Source: Apostichopus japonicus (Eukaryota > Echinodermata > Holothuroidea > Aspidochirotida > Stichopodidae). Taken from it: a DNA stretch of 64,000 nt. Below the pieces are notes generated by a model. That model was not told the origin of the DNA and did no database searches. It saw only the letters and a program-made list of their open reading frames with translations. The stretch is from positions 31,624,398 through 31,688,397 of the forward strand of contig NC_092577.1 of assembly GCF_037975245.1 (NCBI RefSeq). The letters run 5' to 3'. This document shows positions 1 through 11,037 of the stretch, in pieces; the stretch's first letter is position 1, and each line of letters opens with the position of its first letter. The position numbers and the translations under genes are program-made.

Positions 1-243
1 ATGCACAGTGGCATGTTACATTCATTTCATATTTACTGCAGGCTTTACAAATCATCCCAAATGGCCAAATTGACTTACAAGTTACATAATTAAACACTTT
101 TTACGACTTGAGTGACACAGCACCTTACAATGACAGGTTCACTGCATGCTTATATGATTATATCCCATCATGAATTTATAATTTCCAAAAGTTGGTAATA
201 TTCATTATCTACATTTTCTTCTTGCCCTTTTTTTCCCGGCCAG

Positions 244-3200
244 GTTGAAGCTGCTCTAACAAATGATCCAGAAAATGAAGAATTATTAAAGCTCCAAGGA
301 GATTTACAGGTAAAAATATATCTTTTGGTGTTTTATTTTAAACATTTCAAATGCAAAATATGTAAGTTACATTGCGTTAATATTCAATAATATTGATATC
401 TTTACTATTTAAACCAAAATATTATGACTGTGACAACAAGCAGAAGAATGGTAAATGTCTCTTTCATCTTCTTCTTGATATCAACATGCATGGAACATGT
501 TAGTTACATCTGAAATGTCATGACGACATAAAGCAAAATTATGAATTTGGATCCTTGTAAATATATTGGATTGTCAACACACTACCTTCACTCCATTTCA
601 GTAGCTAAAATGAATAGAAAAAGAAAAGTTTGCACGACTTTCTAGTTTTTAATGAAACCTATTACTATTTGAAGGCATTTTCAGTGTGACATTCACCTCA
701 GCTTTTTGCAGGTCTTTGACGTATTATGATGTTATTATTGTCCCCCCCCCCCCCCCCCCGTGGAGTCTTTTTGCCTTGTTCACATTTCATATAATCCATG
801 TCTCTATTTCTTAGTTTCATATACTTGTGCCATAAGTATGGCAACTACTGTATTGGAAGCAAATGAAGACAAGAACCTGTATTTACCATAAATGAATGAA
901 TAATTTCATTAATTTATTTTCATTAATTAATCAATTGTATCGACAGGAAGTTATCGATTTAACCCAAGACCTCGTCAAAGCAGCCCCTGGGTCTGCCCTG
1001 ACCGAGGAGGAAATCGTCGAGTTGAAAGAAAAGTGGAAAGTAGGCGACAAATGTCAGGCAATTTGGAGCAAAGATGGAGGGTAAGTGAGATGAGACTTCA
1101 AGTTTAAGGGAAATCACATTTTCAGAAAATATAACAAAGTGACAAGCTGGAGGAACAGAACTGTTGCTTTGTAGTTTGATACTTGTTTTGCTAGAGGTTA
1201 AAGTAAAGATTGAACTGTTAGGCTTAACTTTAAAAATCTCTCTCTTATAGCTTTGAGGCTGTTAGTACTGGTTTGGCGTGTAATGGTTTTTTGGTGGGCT
1301 TTTGTGTTTAGAAGAAATTGATATTCAAAAGAGTTTTCTCTGCTCTTTGACAGCCATGCGACATATATTATAAAGACCTACATTGCACACTGACATTTTT
1401 CTTTGAATTAACCCTCAACTGTTAGATTGGGTCTACTGGCTGAAGAATGCAAATGCCGATTTTGTCTAATGGCAGATGGTCAAATCCACTGGCTTTTTAG
1501 CCAGTAATTAAACTGAATTTCAATTCCTGGTCACTTTCTTAAAGTACATCAGGAGGTCATGTGGGATGTATCTGAGCTCTTTAAAATTATATAAACAGTA
1601 GGGTTAAAGGACATTTTCAGACAGAAAACTTTCTGTAAATGTGTGCGATTTTTGTTTTCTGTTTATTTATTCATCTGTACCCATTGGGTCTTTGCACACT
1701 CAGTACTTTGATGGAGTCTGATAAAGAATTATGGCACATTTATTCTACTTAGCCCTCTTCACTCCCGCCTCTTATACTTAACCCCTCTCTTCTTCCTCCC
1801 TGCCTCCTGACTCACCCCATTTCTTCATCATCCAGCTTTCCTCATTCCCTCCTCTCCTCAACCCTCTGTTCTTTTTCACCTCCTCCTTTCCTCCTCCCCA
1901 TCAACTCCCATCCTCACCACCTCCCTTCCTCCCCTCCTCCCCACCACATCCTTACCACTACACCATTTCTCACCACTTGTGAGTCTTGTCCCTTAAAGAA
2001 ATGAGTGTACAGTACTGCACGGTCAAGACTAATAGTGATTCTTTTTTTTCTTCCTATTTCCCTCTCAGCCATTACAATGCAGTGATCGATGAGATTATGG
2101 ATGATGGTAAAGTCACAGTCACATTTGAATATTATGACCAGACAGAAGTAAATCAGGTACATTCCTCTTCTTATATTCTTCTTCTTTCAAATGTCCCTTA
2201 CACCCAAACTGGCTTTTAGCAGTGACTGAATGTATTGTTAAGTCATTCTTTATGATCTAGTGGTCACTGTTTTTTCCCTGTCACACTGTGACACATCACA
2301 TTGTGGATCAGTAAGACGCTTCCTTCGTGAGTTATTCTACAGCAGTCGGCTTTTATTATATAGAAACTACTGTATGCAAAGGGGAAGAAATATTTTGTCA
2401 CTTGCATCGTAGATAACCGTCATGGATTTTTCTAAATTTTCCAGAATTATACAACAGTAAAGTTATAGTTGATTCTCTATGTGTTTAGAAGGACACCAAG
2501 TCAACCTCTAAGTCATGATCCTGTTGCACCACCTGCGTTTCCACAAAATATGATTGAGAGTGCTTCGTCTGATTTTGTCTTCCTATCGTAGATCAGTAAA
2601 TTAAAACCGTACGTGGATAGAAAGGAATCTGCATCATCAGAAGCCGGAGGAAAAAGGGGCCTGTCAAAGTAAGTAACATTATAAATAAAAGTAGGGGAGG
2701 GAGAGGGGAGGTGGAGTAGGGAGGGGGGAGAGGCGAGTTGTAAAAGTTATCTTTATGCAAATAGTTGAGTTTTTTGGTCAGTTTGACCAAACTCTGCAAT
2801 ATTTGCACATAATCTGACTATTAGCAGATCATGTGGCTGCTCCAAATAATGTGCAAATATAGCTAATTTCATCGATTGCTCAGCAAGATTTTAAATTGAA
2901 TTTATCGTTATGTACTTTAGGTGTTTCATCTTTCAATCTTGAAAACTGTGGCCTAATTTCAGCAATCCTTGTAAAAGATTGGTTGACTGAAATTATGGTA
3001 AGATATTATGTAGAGGCCTTTTCTTCTCATCAGATTACCAGTGTTAAAAAAAAAGAGAGAATTTAGGGCAAAATGCAACTTTAGAACATGGAGAGGAATT
3101 TCACTCTAGATTCGACTTTTGGAAGCAGCGAAATATCTACTCGCTAGTTTTGGCAGCAGTCCCATTTGTTCAAAGTAACAGAGGTCCATGATTTGTTGTC

Positions 3201-4747
3201 GTAGTTTTAAGTTGGTAGTGTAGTCCGGTATCATTCATAACCATGCCCAAAAGTCGGACCACGAAATGACGTACAAAAGGCCAACAGTATCTTGATTGAT
3301 TCCAAATGGAACTCTATCATGAATTCAGTTTCACATATTATCATCTTACATTTGACAAGGTATGTCGCCAAAATGTGCTACAAAAGTAAACGATTGTCAA
3401 ATGTAACACTCCTAAATGTCTGGAAATAATCTGGAGTTCGGTCATTTTTTTTTTTTTTTTTTTTTTGAAGCACTCTTAAATTTGGAGTTGATATACTGAC
3501 CTATTTCTTTTTATTTTATTTTTTAAATTTTTTTTATTTTATTTTATTTTATTCTATTTTATTCTATTCTTTTCTATTCGATTTCTATTCGATTTTCTAT
3601 TTTATCGTATAAAGGAAACAACAGCTAGAAAAAGAAAGAGAGTACAAGAAGAGGAGACAACAGAAGAAAGCGGACAGACAAAAAAACTTGGAGGAACTCC
3701 ACGAAAAGGATAAAAAGAAATGGCAGAATTTCAATACAAAGGTGGGTTAAATAAAGTTCATTTTAATGTCGGGTTTTGGAGCATTTTTTAAAGGTAGGGT
3801 TGATTTTGTGCCAAGATGGGTTATGATCATTCCATGGTTTGGTGGGTTTGGTCAATTTTCAAGGTGACTGTTGATAATTTCAAGTGGGATTAAGGTCATT
3901 CAAGGTAGGGGGGGCAGGGGGGGTGGAACCATTCCATTTCAGATTTGGTTGAGTCATTTGCAAATGGGTTAAGTTCATTCCAAGGTGGGGGGCTTGAATC
4001 ATTTTGTGGTGTGGTTTGCAGTCACTTCAATGTGGACTTCAATAAAATCACTGCAGGGTGGCTTAAAATATGTCACTGATTTACACCCTTTGGTATAATG
4101 GTCATTTAGCGAATTGCTTCAGAGTTGGTGAAAGGTAGCAACTTTAATGGAAGTATATTGTCAGTCACAAGGTATGGAGGGAAATAGTACTCTAAACCTA
4201 TTGTTATTAGTCAGTTCTTTGTTTAATAAGACAACTTTTTGGAAATTCAAGTTCTTCATGTCCATTTGTTTGTATCAGCGTTGTGCACTTTGTCGTTAAC
4301 TTCTGGCAGAGGAATTTTAACCAACCTATGCAGCTTTAGTTTAAAAATTAAAAACTGCACATTGAGCAAGCTCAGCCACCTTCCTAACTATTAATATTCA
4401 CAAATTAAGAAATTCAGATATTTCTTTGGTGACTTCATAAAGTGAAATTTGACAAGCCACTCAAACAGACTGCCTTGTAAATAAGGTAATTTAATTTAGC
4501 ATGGATGTAAGAAAATTAATATGTACCAATACTCTACTCAAGTGCAGCACGCTCTTATAAACAAGTTTGGATTCATGCAATTTCGTCTCCCCCTCAGAAT
4601 GTGAAGAACAAGAAAGGTTTCGTCCGGAAGAGTATCTTCTCCTCGCCGGAGACCGTGGACGGTAAGGTCGGTGTGGGCACCTGCGGAACCAGTGGACAAC
4701 CCATGACCAAATTCAAGATGCCCAAGCACGTCGTCAACAGGAAATAG
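244..4747 (+). CDS. SMNDC1: SMNDC1 / SPF30 splicing factor, 3' six exons (5' end outside window)
   Basis: Survival motor neuron domain-containing protein 1, a nuclear spliceosome assembly factor that binds dimethylarginine through a Tudor domain. Exons: 244-309, 947-1080, 2069-2156, 2592-2668, 3615-3741, 4598-4747 (stop TAG 4745-4747). Every junction has AG/GT and the phases join. Exon 1 here reads VEAALTNDPENEELLKLQ, the N-terminal helix region. Exons 2-4 carry the Tudor domain (WKVGDKCQAIWSKDGG, then HYNAVIDEI and VTVTFEYYDQTEV). Exon 5 is the Lys/Arg/Gln-rich helix ending KKKWQNFNTK. The last exon has the family C-terminus KSIFSSPETVDGKVGVGTCG and ends with HVVNRK. The coding exon with the start Met lies upstream of base 1. 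No disruption is seen. The family match is strong; exon borders are inferred from splice consensus and frame. Confidence 0.93.
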
Positions 4748-6640
4748 CCAAAGAGACATCTCGGGTGGAATTCATTGGGATGGGGGGTGAGATCATTCAA
4801 AGTCCTCTCTCCTCTGAATGTCGGTGTTTTTTGCCGCTGGGGTACCTACTTGAAACAGTGGGGAGCGACCAGAAGATGGAGGTGACCACCATAGTCCGTC
4901 GGTCATTTTCACAGGAAGTTTTAACTAGTGAAAATATAATTCCGACCGATTCTCGCAGCGCTCAAGAGTGGACCGATGCGACGACTCTCTTCACTTACCT
5001 ATCTCCACAAAACCGATGCACTCTTTCCACTACTAGGCTGTTCCGAGTTAACCATTACAAGTCTTTGTAATTCCTTTGGTGGCATAATTTATTACACGTC
5101 TCAGTGACTGCGCTGGGGCTTTCAAACAAACGGTTCATCCGGCACATTGGATGTAAATGGCCGCACCTCTCTCTACAAAGAGGAAAATAGACCTGGTGGT
5201 GCTTTCAGTGCCTGTTCCCAAGCAGGTATGCCTTGTGGCCGGTCTGCCCCGGCCATGCACGAACAAACACAAAAACTTGTTTTGGTGTTACACGTACGAT
5301 GTTACAACGTTTATCCTAAAGCTTCACTCGTGCGTTAGGACGTACCCATAATGATTCTGAATAATCCTTGTACTATTTTCACATATTTTGATATTCCTCC
5401 ATCAAACTGATTGATATGCACGGTTAAAAATAATTTTCTTTGTTCCGATTTAAGTGAGCTATCGACCTGTTACGTCAACGCAGAAATACGTCGTGTGCCA
5501 CTAAGATTTTGTGAAAATGTTGTTTCGTAAACCTTTGAATAGTATGCTTACTGCATTCCTGTTGTGTTTATGTTGAATTTGAAAGTAACAGGTGATGTTT
5601 TCAGTTACCTTGAGTTTTACTTTAACAATGCAGTATGGTATAAAAGACATCGTGCCACGAGATAAGGGGATAAGTGAAGTGGTCAAATTTTGGGAAGCAA
5701 ATTTTTTTTTATATTTGATTTTTTAGGCTCTGAAATTGTGTCTCTTATAAAATGCTATGGTACCTGTATGAGAAACTGCTATTCATCTTTGCACTTGTCT
5801 GGTACAGCAATGCGACCACTTCTTACACCTATTTGAGTGACACTGGATAAAATAATCCAGGCTGCCAGGTACTATCACTGGATGGTGTCACACACCAGAT
5901 CGTAACCATCAGATTGTACCATTAGGTGGCACCATCGGACGGTACAGCCAAATGATGGCAAATTCAATGCAACATGCCGCTGTGATCTATTCTTTGTGAC
6001 TAACAAGGGACAATTTAAGTATGTTGCCTAATCATTATTGATAATAACAATATTCTCCCCCCCCCCCTCTATTCTTCTATGTATGCAAATTAAGGTACAT
6101 GAGCTGAGCAAGTGTTGGTAATTTTCCTGTGAAGAAAAAAAATTGAGTTTTCCAAGTGATAGGAATGTTTTGATATCATCGGGGTGTAAAGTAGTTTTAT
6201 ATCTCAATATTGGTTTAGCATATTTTTCCCAATCAATACCTCGGAAGCAAAAAGTTCCATATCAATGGGACACCTACATCATCATAACACTACGGCAATT
6301 TGACTGAAAGAGTCGTCGGCAACAGGTGATTTGTTGAGGGCAGTACATCAAACTTTGAGGGCACAGAAGATGGCAGGTTCGAACACTCTCATATACATAT
6401 GATAGTTTGTTATCCGACAAGACATCATTTGGTCTGAGGGCTACGAATGAACTGTAAAGTCAGCGCTGAATGCTAAATGGCTTATCCGTGTACTACATAA
6501 TGGTGTCCTCACAAGCAGTACACAATTTGGTTTTCTTAAGAGGACTTTAGTAAGGATCATTTGTTTTTATATTTTTTGTTTACATTTTTGTTTATTTCTG
6601 GAGAGTCTGTAAATAGAAACATTGGAAAGTTAAAAATAAA
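4748..6640 (+). other. SMNDC1: Probable SMNDC1 3' UTR
   Basis: Sequence after the SMNDC1 stop codon. The first canonical AATAAA noticed downstream is at 6635-6640, which would give a 3' UTR of about 1.9 kb. Small open frames here (for example 4765-5070) show no recognisable protein family. The polyadenylation site is inferred and not proven. Confidence 0.35.
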
Positions 6641-7560
6641 TGCTCTCGTCTGCTTCCTCTTTATAACCAACAACAGAGATACGAGGTCTATTTTCTGATG
6701 TCCCTTCCTCAACATACTAAGTTTAAAGTTCAATTCAATCTTACTTCTTGAGATATAGTATTTACATGGTTTTCAGCTTTTGACCTCTGGTGACCTCACA
6801 TGACACTTGAACTCCATGAAAAACAATAGGGATCATCTACTCACCAAGGGCTACCCACACACCAAGTTTGAAGGCCATCCAATATTAACTTCTTGAGTTA
6901 TCGTGTTTACGAGCCAAAGCGTCACATATATACACACACACACACACGCCATCATGAATGCATAGGTTACGATTATCATTGAAACCAGAAATGGTGGTGG
7001 GGAAAAGGAAAAATGGGGTGGGGGAAGGGGAGGAATAAGAGGGAGGGGGAGGGAGGAAAAAATAGGGGAAGATTGCCAAATTAAAAGGAAACGAGGGAAA
7101 AACATTCAATCAGTAATTATTGACTAATTAATATTCATTCGGGTGATATAACACAGGTGGTCTTCTTAGATTGGTTGCAATCGAATAACACCCCAGTTGG
7201 CATGGCGACATCATGGAGCGACAATTAAACTCAAAGATGCTGCTATACATCTCAATGACCGCGTATGAAGTTTATCCACCACATTCTTGTTCAATTACAG
7301 TGTTTACAAGCCAAGATGTCACAGACACAAACACCATAACCAAGATTCTTTTTGCCTTCGACAATGAACCAAAAGGACAAATCAATATTTCGGTGAGAAA
7401 ACCTCATCTCAATATCTAGGTCATTCTAGGTATGGTTGTTTCAATCTGAATTTATCTTTGCCACGAGAACCCATCGATACTTTATAAAATGGATTACAGT
7501 AGGTGATCTGCATGGGCGGCGGTCCGTACTTCCGAGGGGGTGGGGGGGGGATATGATCTT

Positions 7561-7615
7561 GTTGACTATCAGAGCCGTATATAGAGATACTCTATATACG
7601 GCTCTGGTTGACTAT
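7561..7615. mobile_element. 37-bp micro-hairpin insertion with 9-bp direct repeats
   Basis: The direct repeat gttgactat occurs at 7561-7569 and 7607-7615. Between them (7570-7606) lies a perfect hairpin: arm cagagccgtatatagag, loop ata, and the exact reverse-complement arm. It can also be read as an 8-bp duplication (ttgactat) around a 38-bp insert, the size used by hAT transposases. There is no room for a coding or subterminal region. It sits inside another repeat element and so is younger than that element. Confidence 0.75.
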
Positions 7616-7710
7616 CTAAGCGTAGCGCCACCATGAGTTGGCGCGAAGCGTAAAAGAAAATTTTGGGATTTACAAACCCTCTAGATGGCCGGAAACGGCA
7701 CTTCCCGAGG
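7611..7710 (+). repeat. Shared ~100-bp core module, copy 1
   Basis: A block containing gcgccaccatgagttggcgc, then aaaattttggga and ggaaacggcacttcccgag. Related blocks occur at 10203-10300, 29297-29392 and 32313-32412, inside elements whose ends differ. The front part is an imperfect palindrome built around GGCGC. Confidence 0.6.
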
Positions 7711-8398
7711 TTTCCAAGCGGCATATACCCAACTTTAAAATAGGGATATCATGTCCGAAATATCTCATAATCAGGATCCAAAATACTTTTTTTTTTAATT
7801 TCGGGTGTTATTTTGGGAAAATTGCCCCTGTCAATCTTGTTTCAGGCGCTACGTTAGAGCTCTTTTATATTATTCGATGAAGAAAATGGCCTCATGCAGG
7901 TTATTATAGGCCTATACACATGCAATACACAATTACACATAGTTACATTCCTAGGTACCGATTGCTAGGGCATCCAGGTGAAACGTGTGTTAAGCATTAC
8001 CCTGGTAACATGAGATTCTCAGCTGTTCGAGGGAACATGTACGTGTTTAGGCCTACTATAATGGCCTATATGAATACTATGAGGGTGCATATATGTACTA
8101 TATCAATACCGTGGGCGCAATAATACATTTTGTTGTTATAGGGCCAATGAAGCCTACAGTCAACTATTCTTGCTTTATAAAGACGGTTTATTTGAAAAGA
8201 TCGCACTGCGTTTATGGTAGGCGAGAAATGAAACTAAAAAAGAGCCGTACATTAACGATGATGCATAAATGTAGGCATGAAAATATTCTTATCCCTGGCA
8301 TTTATTTTGGAATTGGGTGTTGTGTGTGGGCGTGCAGGGGGGCCAAAAAAAAAACCTGATTTATGATTTATGAAAAAAATAGAAATCATATAGACAAA

Positions 8399-8761
8399 CA
8401 GTGGCGTAGGAAGGTACTTTTGAGTGGGGGGCTGAAGACTGATGGCCGGCCTGGGGGAGGGGTCTAAGGGGAGGGGTTCCCCCTCCCCTTTGGAATTTTT
8501 TGCATTTCCAGGTAGCCCCAGATGCAATTTGGTGCAATATAGCACACTTCAACACCCACTCCATTTTGTAAACTTAATTTTGTATTTTCACCAGGCCTTA
8601 GATGCAATTTGGTGCTCCAAATGAGATTTTTTTTCTCATTTGGAAATGAAAAAGGGGTTTTCTGACTTGCGAAGCGGGGGGGCGGAATGATACTTCCGCC
8701 CCTCCACATTTTTCACTGGGGGGCTGGCGCCCCCCCAGCCCCCCCGGTTCCTACGCCCTTG
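8399..8761. mobile_element. hAT-like MITE, CAGTGGCGTAGGAA family, copy 1
   Basis: Terminal inverted repeats are cagtggcgtaggaa on the left and ttcctacgcccttg on the right. The flanks tagacaaa (8391-8398) and tagacaga (8762-8769) make an 8-bp target duplication with one mismatch. The interior has no coding capacity. It contains a GC-rich hairpin (gggg-agg / cct-cccc) and a second hairpin, ccaaatgaga / tctcatttgg. A close copy is at 27165-27549. The 8-bp duplication and CAG ends point to hAT. Confidence 0.8.
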
Positions 8762-9137
8762 TAGACAGAAAGCCTTTCCCGGTCAGATAATTACACGAAA
8801 CTGGTGTAAAACAAAGACAAGGGTGTCTTCTACTCCACGTCTAATTTTAATGTCGATGGGTGTTTCAGAGAGGACAAGAGAGTGGGCTGAAAAGAGGGGG
8901 TTTTCCAAATAACTTATAAAGAACACGTATTTCTATCGGGTCCTTTGGGACCACGTATCTCCCGAACGGAAGCAGATATGGACCTGGGAATTGCAGATTT
9001 GGGCTCCTGAGCATCGATTACTCCCTGTTACGTCATTTGGGCGAAATCGATTTTTGGTCGATTTTGGGTCAGTTTTGGAAACCTGCAAATCAGGTTTTTG
9101 GCCCCCCACGCCCCCACACAACACCCGATTCCAAAAT

Positions 9138-9577
9138 AAACTTCAGATTCGTAATCAGCGTGTCGCGAACTACCAGAAAAGATACACATTTATCGCATTT
9201 GCGACAACAAGTTTTTTCATCTCAAGAAAAAGTAAGACCGAAAAACTTTTACGACGAACAAAGGTTTAAAATCTTTTGTTGTCCCTAAAAGTTTTTCGCT
9301 TTTCTATTGTTCCTCTGAAAAGTTGCAAACTGAGCGAAATAAAAGGGCGCTCGACGCATCTTGCCAGTGATACGTGATTTCAAAGCAGTCAAATCAAACC
9401 TTTGTTTGTCATCTTGAGTTTTATCTTGACATTTATGAATAAATGGGTCAAATTTTGGCAAAAATTTTGGCAAAAACTGCTTACGGATTTTTTAGGCGAA
9501 AAACTTTTTGTCACAAAGGCGATAAATGTGTATCTTTTCTGGTAGTTTGCGACACGCTGATTACGAATCTGAAGTTT
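9138..9577. repeat. Inverted repeat with ~80-bp arms (foldback)
   Basis: The arm 9138-9217 (aaacttcagattcgtaatca onward) is the reverse complement of 9498-9577 with a handful of mismatches. The spacer is about 280 bp and has further aaaagtttttcg-type repeats. G/C-rich stretches sit outside both arms (about 9100 and 9585-9660). Probably a foldback DNA element; its true ends were not fixed. Confidence 0.65.
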
Positions 9578-10134
9578 AGTTTGGTGGGGGGGGGGGGGGT
9601 ATGGTGTATTATATCCCCTCCACCCATTTTCATGGGGGATATATCCCCCTTCCCCCCAGGATCGCCGCCCAAGGTGATCTGTGTTTTATCATCACGCCAC
9701 AAATTCTACAAAAGCATTTTCAACCTTCTTTTATAAGTGTAACCGCACTTTTATAGTGATATGCTATACTCTCAACACTAGACTTCCTGGAAATTTATTT
9801 TATGCGATTCATACTGACCCATACGCAACAAAGCCATGATAATAGTATTCCAATGACATATACAGTATATAGACACAATCACTACCAATCAATGATGATT
9901 TTTTGTCAATAAAAATTGAAATCTGTCGATCCACACTTTGCCAGATACAAATTTCTGATGAATGTCATACTCTCCTGTGGATATTTCATCTGCACATTAT
10001 AAAGTATAACAAACCAAACTTTTTTTTATTTCTCCTTATTCCATTGCCAGAATAACATTCTCACTCAGTGTTTTAGCAGATAAATTCATCATAAAAAGCA
10101 TCAAATTTTAAAAATCCATATCTTGGCCCATAAA

Positions 10135-10623
10135 CAATGGCGGAGCTAGTGGTGTTGGTCGGGGGGGGGGGGGAGAGAATGGTCTGTAGGGGCGCTTTCA
10201 ACACTATCTACGCGGTGCGCCACCACAGGTTGGCGTGGAGCGTACAAAAAAATTTTGAGTAAAGATGCTCCCTAGATCGCCGGACTAAATTACCCTTTTC
10301 GGGCCTTGCTTATTTGCAGGTAAACAAAGAAAAAATGGGTGTCATCATCTAAAAATAGATCAAAAACGCTGTACAGTTCTTGGAAATAGTTTCGTACAAC
10401 GGAAGTGCCGATAAATTAAAGACCGCTGTTAGATCATTTTGTCAGACTTACACCAACAAAATGTGACAAATGTCAATAGGTATTTGAGAGCGCAATAAAA
10501 AAGTCAATAATCACGAATAAGTAAAAAGTTGTAAACAGCTGAAAAGGGCGCCAGCAGTCCATTTGAGTCCGTCAGGGGGGAGCATCCGCCCCTCCCCCTG
10601 ACTGTTTGGACGCTCCGCAACTG
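10135..10623. mobile_element. hAT-like MITE with GCGGAGC-type ends
   Basis: The left end caatggcggagc is matched by the right end gctccgcaactg (reverse complement cagttgcggagc). The flanks cccataaa (10127-10134) and cccgtata (10624-10631) match at 6 of 8 bases. It contains core module copy 2 at 10203-10300. No coding potential. An older, decayed copy. Confidence 0.6.
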
Positions 10624-10639
10624 CCCGTATACATAATAT

Positions 10640-11005
10640 TAAGATGTGTATTTTCACCTACTTAGTAACAAGGACATCACGCCCTCCTTATTAATGTGTC
10701 GACATTTTCATCATTTTTTCCATCAATGTTATACAGTACACGACCTTAATTTTCAATAATTCGCATGGGTAGACCATAAAAAGAGACAGAGACATATTTG
10801 AGCTTTTATATTGTTCATGTTGCCAAACCAGATATTGTATATAACATAAAGTAAGAGAACACAATACCTTCAGTTCCCAGGTTTTCATAAATTTGATAAT
10901 ACAACTTTGAAAATAGAAATGAATTAATAACTAAAAAAAATAATACGCCTCAATGATTTACACAATAATTTGTACATTCCAAAAATTCGCTTTTTACACA
11001 TTTAA

Positions 11006-11037
<32 letters not shown>

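Larger units (their letters stand above)
6641..8390. other. Intergenic, repeat-derived, no gene recognised
   Basis: Contains a short CA run near 6933-6950, a G-rich purine stretch near 7012-7062, and from about 7511 an interspersed element (start catgggcggcggtccg) that carries the shared core module described at 7611-7710 and the micro-hairpin at 7570-7606. No exon with a recognisable protein was found. Confidence 0.4.

Noticed and set aside
4765-5070. 101-codon frame after SMNDC1
   Set aside because: Lies in the probable 3' UTR; no recognisable domain or splice context.
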